The translations under genes were made by a program, and so were the position numbers. A DNA stretch of 46,783 nt from Nonomuraea wenchangensis (lineage in GTDB: Bacteria > Actinomycetota > Actinomycetes > Streptosporangiales > Streptosporangiaceae): the NCBI RefSeq assembly GCF_900111685.1, contig NZ_FOHX01000013.1, forward strand, positions 40,377 to 87,159. The letters run 5' to 3'. The notes beneath the pieces are model-generated. The model was not told where the DNA came from. It was given only the letters and a program-made list of their open reading frames with translations, and searched no databases. Positions 1 to 8,060 of this stretch are shown here, one piece after another. Numbering within the stretch: the stretch's first letter is position 1; each line of letters starts with the position of its first letter.

Positions 1-2366
1 GTGACTCCGGCTCCGCCGATCAGCAGTTCGCCGGGCACGCCGACCGGCACCGGCCGCAGCTCCCGGTCCACCACGTACGCGGTCGTGTTCGCCAGCGGCC
101 CTCCGATCAGCATCACGGCGGGGGAGCGCGGCACCCGGTACGCCGTCGACCAGATCGTCGTCTCCGTGGGCCCGTAGAAGTTCCACAGCTCGCCCGCGAC
201 GTCCAGCAGCCGCGCGGCCAGCCCGACGGGCAGCGGCTCGCCGCCGAGGATGACGCGCGGCAGCCCCGGCGGCAGGTGCTCCACCGCCAGGCTCGCCACC
301 GACGGGGTGAGCTGCACCAGGTCCGCGTACTCGGCGGCCCGGCGGAGCTCCTTGGGGGTGCGGGCGGCGTCCTCGGGCGCGATCACGAGCGTGCCGCCGG
401 ACAGCAGCGGCGTGAAGATCTCCAGCGCCGCGATGTCGAACGACAGCGACGTCAGGTAGAGCGCGCTGCCGCCGCCCAGCCGCCGGATCACGTCGGTGAC
501 CAGGTTGACCACGCCGCGATGCGGCACCTGCACCCCTTTGGGCCGGCCGGTGGAGCCGGAGGTGTAGATGAGGTAGGCGAGGTGATCGGGCCCCACCGGC
601 GACGGCGCCACCGCCGGCGCCACGGGCTCGGGCGCGTCCAGCAGCAGCGCCGGAGGCCGCTCCACCGGCAGCCGGTCGAGCTGCCCGGACTCCGTGACCA
701 GCAGCGCCGCGCCGGAGTCGGCCAGCAGGTACGCCAGCCGCTCCGCCGGGTACGCCGCGTCCAGCGGCAGGTAGCACCCGCCCGCCCGCAGCACGGCGAG
801 CAGCGCGACGACCTGGGACACCCCGCGCGGCAGGCACAGCGCCACGCACGTCTCGGCCCGCACGCCCGCCGCCGCCAGCCGCCCGGCCAGCGCTCCGGCG
901 CGGGCGTCCAGCTCGGCGTAGGTCAGCTCCTCGCCGTCCGGCGCGCGCACCGCCACCGCGCCGGGGGTGCGCGCCGCCTGCTCGGCGACCAGCGCGTGCA
1001 GGGTCCGCTCCGGGTACGCCGCCGCCGTGCCGTTCCAGCGGGTCAGCAGCTCGTGCCGCTGCGCCGCCGTCATCAGCGGCAGCTCCGACAGCCGCGTGCC
1101 GGGATCGGCGGCGGCGGCCTCCAGCACCAGCAGGTACGCCTCCGCCAGGCGGGCGATCGTGCCGGCGTCGAACAGCTCGGTGCTGTACTCGAAGTAGACG
1201 CCCGCGCCGTCGGCGGTCCTGACGACGTCCACGTTCAGGTCGAGCTGGGCGGTGCCGTTCGGGAACTGGCCGCGCGTGCTCATCGGCAGCAGGTTGAACC
1301 CCACCTGGTAGAGCGGTGTGCGGCTGGTGTCGCGTACCGGCTGGAGCGCCTCCACCAGCCGGTCGAACGGCGCCTCGGCGTGGTCCAGCGCGTCCAGCAC
1401 GGTCTCGCGCACCCGCTCCAGCAGCTCGCCGAACTCGGGGTCGCCGCCGAGGTCGGTCCGCAGGACCAGCGTGTTGACGAACATGCCGAGCAGCGGCTCG
1501 AACTCCGGCAGGTCGCGCCCCGCGACCGGCGTGCCCACGACGACGTCGTGCTGGCCGGCGTACCGGGACAGCACCGCCTTCAGCCCGGCGAGCAGCACCA
1601 TGAACAGCGTCGCCCCGCGCCGCCTGGCCAGCGCTTCGAGCGCGCCGGTCAGGTCGGCGGGCAGCGCCAGGTGGTGCTCGGCCCCGGCGTGCCCGCGAAC
1701 CGCCGGCCGGGGCCGGTCCGCAGGCAGCCCGAGGTCGGGCGGCAGGCCGGCGAGGCGTTCCCGCCAGTGGCCGAGCTGGGCGGCGAGCACCCCGCCCGCC
1801 AGGTGCTCGCGCTGCCAGGCGGCGTAGTCGGCGTACTGGACGGGCAGCTCGGGCAGCCGGGGCGGCCTGCCCTCGGCCCAGGCGGCGTCCAGCTCCTCCA
1901 GCTCGGCGGCGAAGTTGGTGGCCGAGCGGGCGTCGAACACGGCGTGGTGCACCACGAACACCAGCCGCTGCGCGGCTCCGCCGGGCATCCGCACCAGGTG
2001 CGCCCGCCACAGCGGTGCCCGCTCCAGCGCGAACGGCCGCCGCGCCAGCTCCCGCGCCAGCGCGCCGAACTCGCGCTCGGCCCGCTCGGTCGGCAGGCCG
2101 CGCAGGTCGGTCAGGGGAAGCGCGACCGGCAGCTCGACCTGCACGACCTGGACGAGCTCCCCGTCCTCGACGGCGAGGGCGGTGCGCAGCGTCTCGTGCC
2201 GCCGGACCAGCTCGCGCAGCATCCGCTCGCACCGGTCCGGGTCGTCGCGTTCGGGCAGCTCGATCACGGCGTTGATGTGGTACGCGGGCGCGCCGGGATC
2301 GAGCCGCGCCAGGAACCACAGCCGCTCCTGGGCGAACGAGGCGGGAAAGGCGTACGTGCCGGTCAC
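1..2366 (-). CDS. Nonribosomal peptide synthetase, C-A domains, 3' end cut by window edge
   Basis: Minus-strand gene starting at GTG 2366 with GAGGAG about 8 bases upstream; 788 codons are visible and the 3' end lies outside the window. Residues about 5-430 are a condensation domain whose core reads HHAVFDARS near residue 137, so the catalytic second His is present but the usual DG of HHxxxDG is DA. An adenylation domain follows, with YTSGSTGRPKG near residue 602 and NFYGPTETT near the left edge. The specificity residues, aligned by hand to the PheA positions, read D-I-L-Q-I-G-F-I-W; the glycine code I recall is DILQLGLIW(K), so glycine is the likely substrate. The tenth residue, the carrier domain and any thioesterase are off-window. 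It directly follows the MbtH gene (13 bp gap) and should accept the chain from the upstream PKS. Confidence in the family is high; substrate is inference. Confidence 0.95.
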   Translation of the reverse strand, partial: MTGTYAFPASFAQERLWFLARLDPGAPAYHINAVIELPERDDPDRCERMLRELVRRHETLRTALAVEDGELVQVVQVELPVALPLTDLRGLPTERAEREFGALARELARRPFALERAPLWRAHLVRMPGGAAQRLVFVVHHAVFDARSATNFAAELEELDAAWAEGRPPRLPELPVQYADYAAWQREHLAGGVLAAQLGHWRERLAGLPPDLGLPADRPRPAVRGHAGAEHHLALPADLTGALEALARRRGATLFMVLLAGLKAVLSRYAGQHDVVVGTPVAGRDLPEFEPLLGMFVNTLVLRTDLGGDPEFGELLERVRETVLDALDHAEAPFDRLVEALQPVRDTSRTPLYQVGFNLLPMSTRGQFPNGTAQLDLNVDVVRTADGAGVYFEYSTELFDAGTIARLAEAYLLVLEAAAADPGTRLSELPLMTAAQRHELLTRWNGTAAAYPERTLHALVAEQAARTPGAVAVRAPDGEELTYAELDARAGALAGRLAAAGVRAETCVALCLPRGVSQVVALLAVLRAGGCYLPLDAAYPAERLAYLLADSGAALLVTESGQLDRLPVERPPALLLDAPEPVAPAVAPSPVGPDHLAYLIYTSGSTGRPKGVQVPHRGVVNLVTDVIRRLGGGSALYLTSLSFDIAALEIFTPLLSGGTLVIAPEDAARTPKELRRAAEYADLVQLTPSVASLAVEHLPPGLPRVILGGEPLPVGLAARLLDVAGELWNFYGPTETTIWSTAYRVPRSPAVMLIGGPLANTTAYVVDRELRPVPVGVPGELLIGGAGV

Positions 2367-2379
2367 CTGGGCCGCTCCT

Positions 2380-2571
2380 CTACTGCCCCATGGCCTCGCG
2401 CAGGCTGCGCGGGCGCATGTCGGTCCAGACCTGTTCGACGTGGTCGAGGCAGTCCTGCTTCGACCCCGCGAACCCGGCCTCCCGCCAGCCCTGCGGCAGG
2501 GGACGCCCGTCGAACCAGATGGAGTACTGCTCCTCGTCGTTGACCACGACCTTGTACGTGCCGTCCGCCAT
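2380..2571 (-). CDS. MbtH-like protein
   Basis: A 63-residue protein with the MbtH signature: NDEEQYSIW near residue 11, PLPQGW near 24, and DHVEQVWTDMRPRSLRE at the C-terminus. MbtH-like proteins bind NRPS adenylation domains and are often needed for their solubility or activity. ATG 2571 is preceded by GAGAGGAAAGG. The gene starts 2 bp after the PKS stop and ends 13 bp before the next NRPS start, so it is translated within the operon. It can serve the glycine-type A domain downstream and either A domain of the upstream NRPS; which one depends on it cannot be read from the sequence. Confidence 0.95.
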   Translation of the reverse strand: MADGTYKVVVNDEEQYSIWFDGRPLPQGWREAGFAGSKQDCLDHVEQVWTDMRPRSLREAMGQ

Positions 2572-2573
2572 GT

Positions 2574-5500
2574 TCAGCGCCTTTCCTCTCGGGGCAGCCT
2601 GGTGATCGTCGCGGGCCGTGCGGGGGCGTCCTGGCCGCGCAGCTCCTCCACCAGCGCGGCCATCCCGGCCACGGTGGGCACCTGGAAGAGACTGCGCATC
2701 GGCAGCCGCACGCCGACCTTCTTCCTGATGAGCGCGATGAGCTGGACCGCGACCAGCGAGTTGCCGCCCAGCTCGAAGAAGTCCTGCTCGACGCTGACCC
2801 GGCGGGCGCCGAGCACCTCGCCCCACAGCCCGGCGAGCGTGCTCTCCAGCTCGGTACGCGGGGCGACGTGGTCGTCGTCGGCCGTGTCGCTCTCGCCGGT
2901 CGCGGCGGCGGCGCCCAGCTCGTCGGCCACGGTGTCCTGGGTCAGCTCGCGCACCCCGGCCACGAACTCGGGCAGCGCGGTCGCGTTCACCACGACCTGG
3001 CTGCCGAGGCCGGCGGCGAGCAGCCGCCGGAACGCCTCGGCGCCGTCGGCGGGCGGGATGCCGCGCCTGGCCCCGTCGAGGTCGAGGGCGACGCCCGCGG
3101 TCGCGGACTCCTCCTTGACCGGCACGGCCTCGGCGGCGTTCCTGGCGCCCTCGCCGACGGTCCTGGTCATCGACTGCCGGTCCACGCGCCTCAGCACGAA
3201 GTCGGAGATGTCCACCACCGGCTCGCCGGCGTCGTCGTACAGGGTGAGGTCGGCGGCCAGCACCTCGCCGCCGCCGGTGTCGCGCAGCCGCGCGTGGCTC
3301 CACAGCGTGGCGGGCAGCGGGCCGCGCACGGTGATGCGGCCGTAGCCGAGCGGCAGGTAGCTGTGCTCGCCGGACACGGCGACGAACGCGGTCGCCTCGT
3401 CCAGCAGCGCCGGGTGCAGCGGCAGCGCGGCCAGCTCGGCGGCGACGTCGGGGACGGCCACCAGGTGGGCGAGCTGCTCGTCGCTGCCGAGCCGTACCTC
3501 GCGCAGGCTGCGCCAGCGCGGCCCGAACGTGACCAGCCCGGACGCCGAGGCGAACGGGTCGGCCGCGCCGGAGCCGTACGCGCAGCGGGCCCGCACCTCG
3601 GCCAGGTCCGCGGCGGGCTCGCCGGCCGCCACCCACGCCGCCGAGCCGCGCGCGTGCTGCACCGGCTCGCCGCCGGCGGAGCTGACCACCTCGAAGTCCA
3701 TGCCGTCGCCCGCCGGGGTGAGCAGCACCCGCAACTCCGCGCTGGTGCCCTCGGCGACCGGCAGCGGCGCGACGAAGGCGACGTCACGCAGCTCGATCGC
3801 GTGACCGGGCCCGGGGCTCGGCACGGCCGCCTCGAACGCGGCCCGCGCAGTCTCCAGGTAGCCGGTGCCCGGCATCACCGGCACCCCGGCCACCCGGTGC
3901 TCGCCGAGCACCCAGTGCGTCTCCGGCGACAGGGTCGCGGCGTACCAGGGGCGGCGGCCGGCGCTCTCGTGCCGGTGACCGAGGATCGGGTGCTCCAGCC
4001 GGGTGACCCGGTCGCCGCGCTGCAGGGCGCGGAACGCGACCGGCGCGGCCACCTCGGCGGCCATGCCGACCTCCAGCCAGGCCCCCCAGTTCACCGACAC
4101 GACCCGGCCCGGCCAGACGTGCGCGTACGCGTCCATGAAGGCGTTGGCCGCGCAGTAGTCCACCTGGCCGAACCCGCCCGCGACGGCGGTCACCGAGGAG
4201 CAGAGCAGCACGAAATCGAGCGGCAGGTCGCCGAACACCTCGCGCAGCGCCGCCGTCCCCGCGAGCTTGGGCGCCATGACGGCGTCGGCGGCCCGCCGCT
4301 CCTTGACCTCGGCCATGCCGCCGCCGGGCACCCCGGCCGCGTGCACGATCCCGTCGATCCCGCCGAACCTGGCGAGCGCGTCGTCCCGTACCCGGCGCAG
4401 CGACGCGGGATCGGCCACGTCGGCGGAGAGCACGAGCACCTCGGCGCCCGCCCGCTCCATCCGGCGGACGGCGGCGACGGCCCGCCTGGTCCGCTCCGGC
4501 GCGCCGTCGAGCGCGTCCCACTCCTCGCGGGGCGGCAGCCCGGTCCTGCCGAGCAGCACCAGCCTGGCCTGGGCGCGCCGGGCCAGGTCCTCGGCCAGGG
4601 TCAGGCCGATGCCGCCGAGCCCGCCGGTGATCACGTACACGCCGTGCCGGCGCAGCGGGTCGTCCTGCGGCGGCAGCGGCACCGGCGTGAACGCGCGCAC
4701 CCAGCGGCGGCCGGCGCGCAGCGCGACCGGGGACGGCGGCACGCCCTCCTCCGGCTCGACCGGCTCGGCGGCCAGCTCGGCCAGCACCTTCGCGGCGTCG
4801 TACGGCCCCGCCTCCAGATCGACGTGCCGGGCCGTCAGCCACCGGGCCTCCAGCGGGACCACGCCCGTGATCCCGGCCACCGTGGCGTGCTCCGGCCGCG
4901 ACACGTCCCCGCCGGTGACGCCCTGCGCGCCGGCGGTCACGATGTCCAGGTGGACCGGCGTCTCCCGCTCGGCCCCGGCCATCGCCTGCGTCAGCGCGAG
5001 CAGGCTGTGGAAGCCGAGGTCCTGGGCCGCGGTGACCTGGTCGGCGGTCGCGGCGGGAGCACCGTCCAGCGCCCAGGCGTGCACGACGCGGGCCGGCACG
5101 CCGGTCGCGGCCAGCAGCGCCTCGTAGTCGTCACGCTCGCCCGGCCGGACGGTGAACGTCCCGTCCGGGCCCACGCCGTACGCGTCGCCCGGCACCACGT
5201 GCACCACGTCCGCGCCGGCCGCGCGCAGCCCGTCCAGCAGCGGCCCGGCGGCCGGTCCCGCGAACACCAGGCAGCGCAGCCCGGCGAGCGCCGCCGTCCC
5301 CGCCGGGGCGACCGGCTCCTGCCGCCAGGCCGGCACCGAGAACCACTCCTCCAGCGGCAGCGCGCCCGCCCGCGGCGGCCGGGGGAAGACCAGCTCGGGA
5401 TCGAAGTCGGTGCGCACCCAGTGCTCGGCCCGCTCGTACGGGTACGCCGGCAGCGGCACCCGGCGGGCGGGCTCGGCCAGCGCGTCGGTGTCCAGCGGCA

Positions 5501-8060
5501 CGCCCGCCGTCCACAGCGCGCCGGCCGCCGCGTACAGGACCTCCAGGTCGGCCTTCGCGTCGGCGGGTCCCGGCAGGCTGGCCAGTGGGCGCGGCGCGGT
5601 CTTGGGGAGCTGGTTCCTCGCCAGCCCGGCGAGCTGACGTCCCGGGCCGCACTCCACCAGCCGCCACTCGCCCTCGGCGGCGAGCGTCGCCACGCAGTCG
5701 CCGAACCGGACGGTCTCGCGCACGTGCCGCGTCCAGTAGGCGGGGTCCGTGGCCTGCTCGGCGGTGATCCACGTGCCGGTGACGTTCGACAGGAACGGCA
5801 GCGCGGGCGCGTGCCGGGCCACGGCGGCGACCGCCTCGTGGAAGTCGCCGAGTATCGGGTCCATCATCGCCGAGTGGAACGCGTGCGAGGTGCGCAGCGC
5901 GGTGTGCTGGACGCCGGCCTCGTCGAGACGGGCGGCGTATTCGGCGACCAGCTCGCCGGGACCGGCGACGACGCACGTGCCGGGGCCGTTGACGGTGGCG
6001 ATCGACAGGCCGTCCGGCAGGTCCCCGCGCACCTCCTCCTGGTCGCGGCGGACCGCGAGCATCGCGCCCGCCGGCACGGACTGCATGAGCCGGCCACGGA
6101 CGGCGACCAGGCGCAGCGCGTCGGGCAGGGAGAAGACGCCCGCGACGGTCGCGGCGACGTACTCGCCGATGCTGTGCCCGATCATCGCGGCCGGCTCCAC
6201 GCCCCACGAGCGCCACAGGGACGCCAGCGCCCACTCCAGCGTGAACAGCGCCGGCTGGGTGAGCGCCGTCTGCCGCAGCCGCTCGTCGGCGGCCTCCCGC
6301 TCGTCGTCGCCGGGGAACAGCAGGGTGCGCAGGTCCAGGCCCAGCTCCTCGCGCAGGATCGCGGCGCACTCGTCCACGGCGGCGGCGAAGGCCGGCTCGG
6401 TCCGGTAGAGGCCCGCGCCCATGCCCGCGTACTGCGCGCCCTGGCCGGAGAACAGCCAGGCCACCTTCGGCGTGCCCGCCCGGCCCTTGACCAGCCGGCG
6501 CGGCGTGCTCAGCGCCGCGACCGCGTCGGCGGTGTCGGCGGCGACCACGGCGGCGCGGTGCGCGTACCGGCGGCGGGAGCGCAGCGTGTGGGCCACGTCG
6601 GCCAGGTCGAGCTCCCGCCCCTCCAGGTGGCCGGCCAGCCGGGCCGCCGTCGCGTCCAGCGCCGACGGGGTCCGCGCCGACAGCAGCAGCAGGTGGGCCG
6701 GGCGCGGCTGCGCGGTGGGCAGCGGTGCGGGCGGCGCCTGCTCGACCAGCACGTGCGCGTTGGTGCCGCCGATCCCGAACGAGCTGACGCCCGCCCGGCG
6801 CGGGAAGCCGTTCGTCTCCCACTTGGTCAGCGCCGAGACCACCCGGAACGGGTTGGAGCCGAAGTCGATGCGCGGGTTCGGCGTCTCGAAGTTGAGGCTC
6901 GGCGGGATCAGGCCGTGCTCCAGCGCGAGCACCGTCTTGATGAAGCCCGCGATGCCCGCCGCCGGGCCGAGATGGCCGATGTTGGTCTTGACCGAGCCGA
7001 GGCCGCACCAGCCCGCCTCGTCGGTGCCGGCGCCGAGCACGCTGGACAGGGCCGCCACCTCGATCGGGTCGCCCAGCGAGGTGCCGGTGCCGTGCGCCTC
7101 CACGTAGGTGACGGTGCGCGGGTCGATCCGCGCCACGCCGAGCGCCTGCGCGACCGCCGCCGCCTGGCCCTCGGCGCTCGGCGCGGAGAAGCCCATCTTG
7201 GTGGCGCCGTCGTTGTTGATCGCGTTGCCGATCACCACGGCGCGGATGTGGTCGCCGTCGGCGAGGGCGTCCGACAGGCGCTTCAGCACCGCCATGCCGC
7301 CGCCCCCGCCCCAGATCGTGCCGGCCGCGGCGGCGTCGAACGCCCGGCAGTGCCCGTCGGGCGCGTAGATGCCGTCCTGGTGGAACTGGTATCCCCACTC
7401 GGCGGGCAGCTCCAGCGAGGCGCCGCCGGTCAGCGCCATGTCGCACTCGCCGGTGCGCAGCGCCTCGCACGCCACGTGCAGCGCGACCAGCGAGGAGGAG
7501 CACGCCGTGTGCAGGGTCAGGCTGGGGCCGCGCAGGTCCAGCTTGTACGACACCATCGTGGCCAGGTAGTCGGGGTGGTTGCCGGTGTAGACGGCGAGGT
7601 TGCCGACGGAGGCGAACACCTTCTTGTTCGGCCGGATGTACATCCACTGGTACTCGTCGGAGCCGATGGCGCCGTACACGCCGATCTCGCCCGGATAGCG
7701 GGCCGGATCGTAGCCCGCGTCGTCCAGCGCGCTGCTCGCCAGCTCCAGGAACATGCGCTGCTGCGGGTCGCGTAACTCCGCCTCGCGCGGCGACATGCCG
7801 AAGAAGGCCGCGTCGAGGGCGCCGTAGCCGTCCGCGATCGAGCACGCCCTGACGAAGGTCGGATCGTCCAGCAGGTAGTCGGGCACGCCGAGCGCCGCCT
7901 GCTCCTCGCGGGTGTAGAAACGCACCGACTCGACGCCGCCGACCAGGTTGCGCCAGTACGCGGGCACGTCCTCGGCGCCCGGGAGACGGCAGGCCAGGCC
8001 GACGACCGCGATCGGCTCGACCCCGGGCCCCTCGTCGTCGTGGTTCAGCTCAGCGGTCAT
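2574..8060 (-). CDS. Type I polyketide synthase module, KS-AT-KR-DH-ACP
   Basis: A 1828-residue single-module PKS. KS: active Cys in HTACSSS (about residue 185), EAHGTGT and NIGHLGP histidines present. AT: GHSIGEY (about 626) and the HAFHS motif typical of malonyl-CoA selection. KR: nucleotide motif TGGLGGIG (about 1141), catalytic Ser in CSSV and Tyr in VDYCAAN (about 1300); it has neither the LDD nor the Trp fingerprint used to call B- or A-type stereochemistry. DH follows the KR instead of preceding it: HRVAGVPVMPG (about 1387) and LLDEAT (about 1552) give the His and Asp pair, although the usual Gln/His four residues after the Asp is Ala. The carrier (FFELGGNSL, Ser about 1765) looks PCP-like. 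Expected outcome is a malonate extension reduced and dehydrated to an enoyl unit. Its ATG overlaps the upstream NRPS stop by one base (TGATG), implying translational coupling. Confidence 0.95.
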   Translation of the reverse strand: MTAELNHDDEGPGVEPIAVVGLACRLPGAEDVPAYWRNLVGGVESVRFYTREEQAALGVPDYLLDDPTFVRACSIADGYGALDAAFFGMSPREAELRDPQQRMFLELASSALDDAGYDPARYPGEIGVYGAIGSDEYQWMYIRPNKKVFASVGNLAVYTGNHPDYLATMVSYKLDLRGPSLTLHTACSSSLVALHVACEALRTGECDMALTGGASLELPAEWGYQFHQDGIYAPDGHCRAFDAAAAGTIWGGGGGMAVLKRLSDALADGDHIRAVVIGNAINNDGATKMGFSAPSAEGQAAAVAQALGVARIDPRTVTYVEAHGTGTSLGDPIEVAALSSVLGAGTDEAGWCGLGSVKTNIGHLGPAAGIAGFIKTVLALEHGLIPPSLNFETPNPRIDFGSNPFRVVSALTKWETNGFPRRAGVSSFGIGGTNAHVLVEQAPPAPLPTAQPRPAHLLLLSARTPSALDATAARLAGHLEGRELDLADVAHTLRSRRRYAHRAAVVAADTADAVAALSTPRRLVKGRAGTPKVAWLFSGQGAQYAGMGAGLYRTEPAFAAAVDECAAILREELGLDLRTLLFPGDDEREAADERLRQTALTQPALFTLEWALASLWRSWGVEPAAMIGHSIGEYVAATVAGVFSLPDALRLVAVRGRLMQSVPAGAMLAVRRDQEEVRGDLPDGLSIATVNGPGTCVVAGPGELVAEYAARLDEAGVQHTALRTSHAFHSAMMDPILGDFHEAVAAVARHAPALPFLSNVTGTWITAEQATDPAYWTRHVRETVRFGDCVATLAAEGEWRLVECGPGRQLAGLARNQLPKTAPRPLASLPGPADAKADLEVLYAAAGALWTAGVPLDTDALAEPARRVPLPAYPYERAEHWVRTDFDPELVFPRPPRAGALPLEEWFSVPAWRQEPVAPAGTAALAGLRCLVFAGPAAGPLLDGLRAAGADVVHVVPGDAYGVGPDGTFTVRPGERDDYEALLAATGVPARVVHAWALDGAPAATADQVTAAQDLGFHSLLALTQAMAGAERETPVHLDIVTAGAQGVTGGDVSRPEHATVAGITGVVPLEARWLTARHVDLEAGPYDAAKVLAELAAEPVEPEEGVPPSPVALRAGRRWVRAFTPVPLPPQDDPLRRHGVYVITGGLGGIGLTLAEDLARRAQARLVLLGRTGLPPREEWDALDGAPERTRRAVAAVRRMERAGAEVLVLSADVADPASLRRVRDDALARFGGIDGIVHAAGVPGGGMAEVKERRAADAVMAPKLAGTAALREVFGDLPLDFVLLCSSVTAVAGGFGQVDYCAANAFMDAYAHVWPGRVVSVNWGAWLEVGMAAEVAAPVAFRALQRGDRVTRLEHPILGHRHESAGRRPWYAATLSPETHWVLGEHRVAGVPVMPGTGYLETARAAFEAAVPSPGPGHAIELRDVAFVAPLPVAEGTSAELRVLLTPAGDGMDFEVVSSAGGEPVQHARGSAAWVAAGEPAADLAEVRARCAYGSGAADPFASASGLVTFGPRWRSLREVRLGSDEQLAHLVAVPDVAAELAALPLHPALLDEATAFVAVSGEHSYLPLGYGRITVRGPLPATLWSHARLRDTGGGEVLAADLTLYDDAGEPVVDISDFVLRRVDRQSMTRTVGEGARNAAEAVPVKEESATAGVALDLDGARRGIPPADGAEAFRRLLAAGLGSQVVVNATALPEFVAGVRELTQDTVADELGAAAATGESDTADDDHVAPRTELESTLAGLWGEVLGARRVSVEQDFFELGGNSLVAVQLIALIRKKVGVRLPMRSLFQVPTVAGMAALVEELRGQDAPARPATITRLPREERR

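Noticed and set aside
276..2543. Long plus-strand open frame of 755 codons opposite the NRPS
   Set aside because: Low-complexity Arg/Gln/Gly/Val protein typical of antisense frames in GC-rich genes; the minus strand encodes clear C and A domains.
2868..7775. Plus-strand open frame of 1635 codons opposite the PKS
   Set aside because: Shadow of the PKS reading frame; no domain-like sequence.
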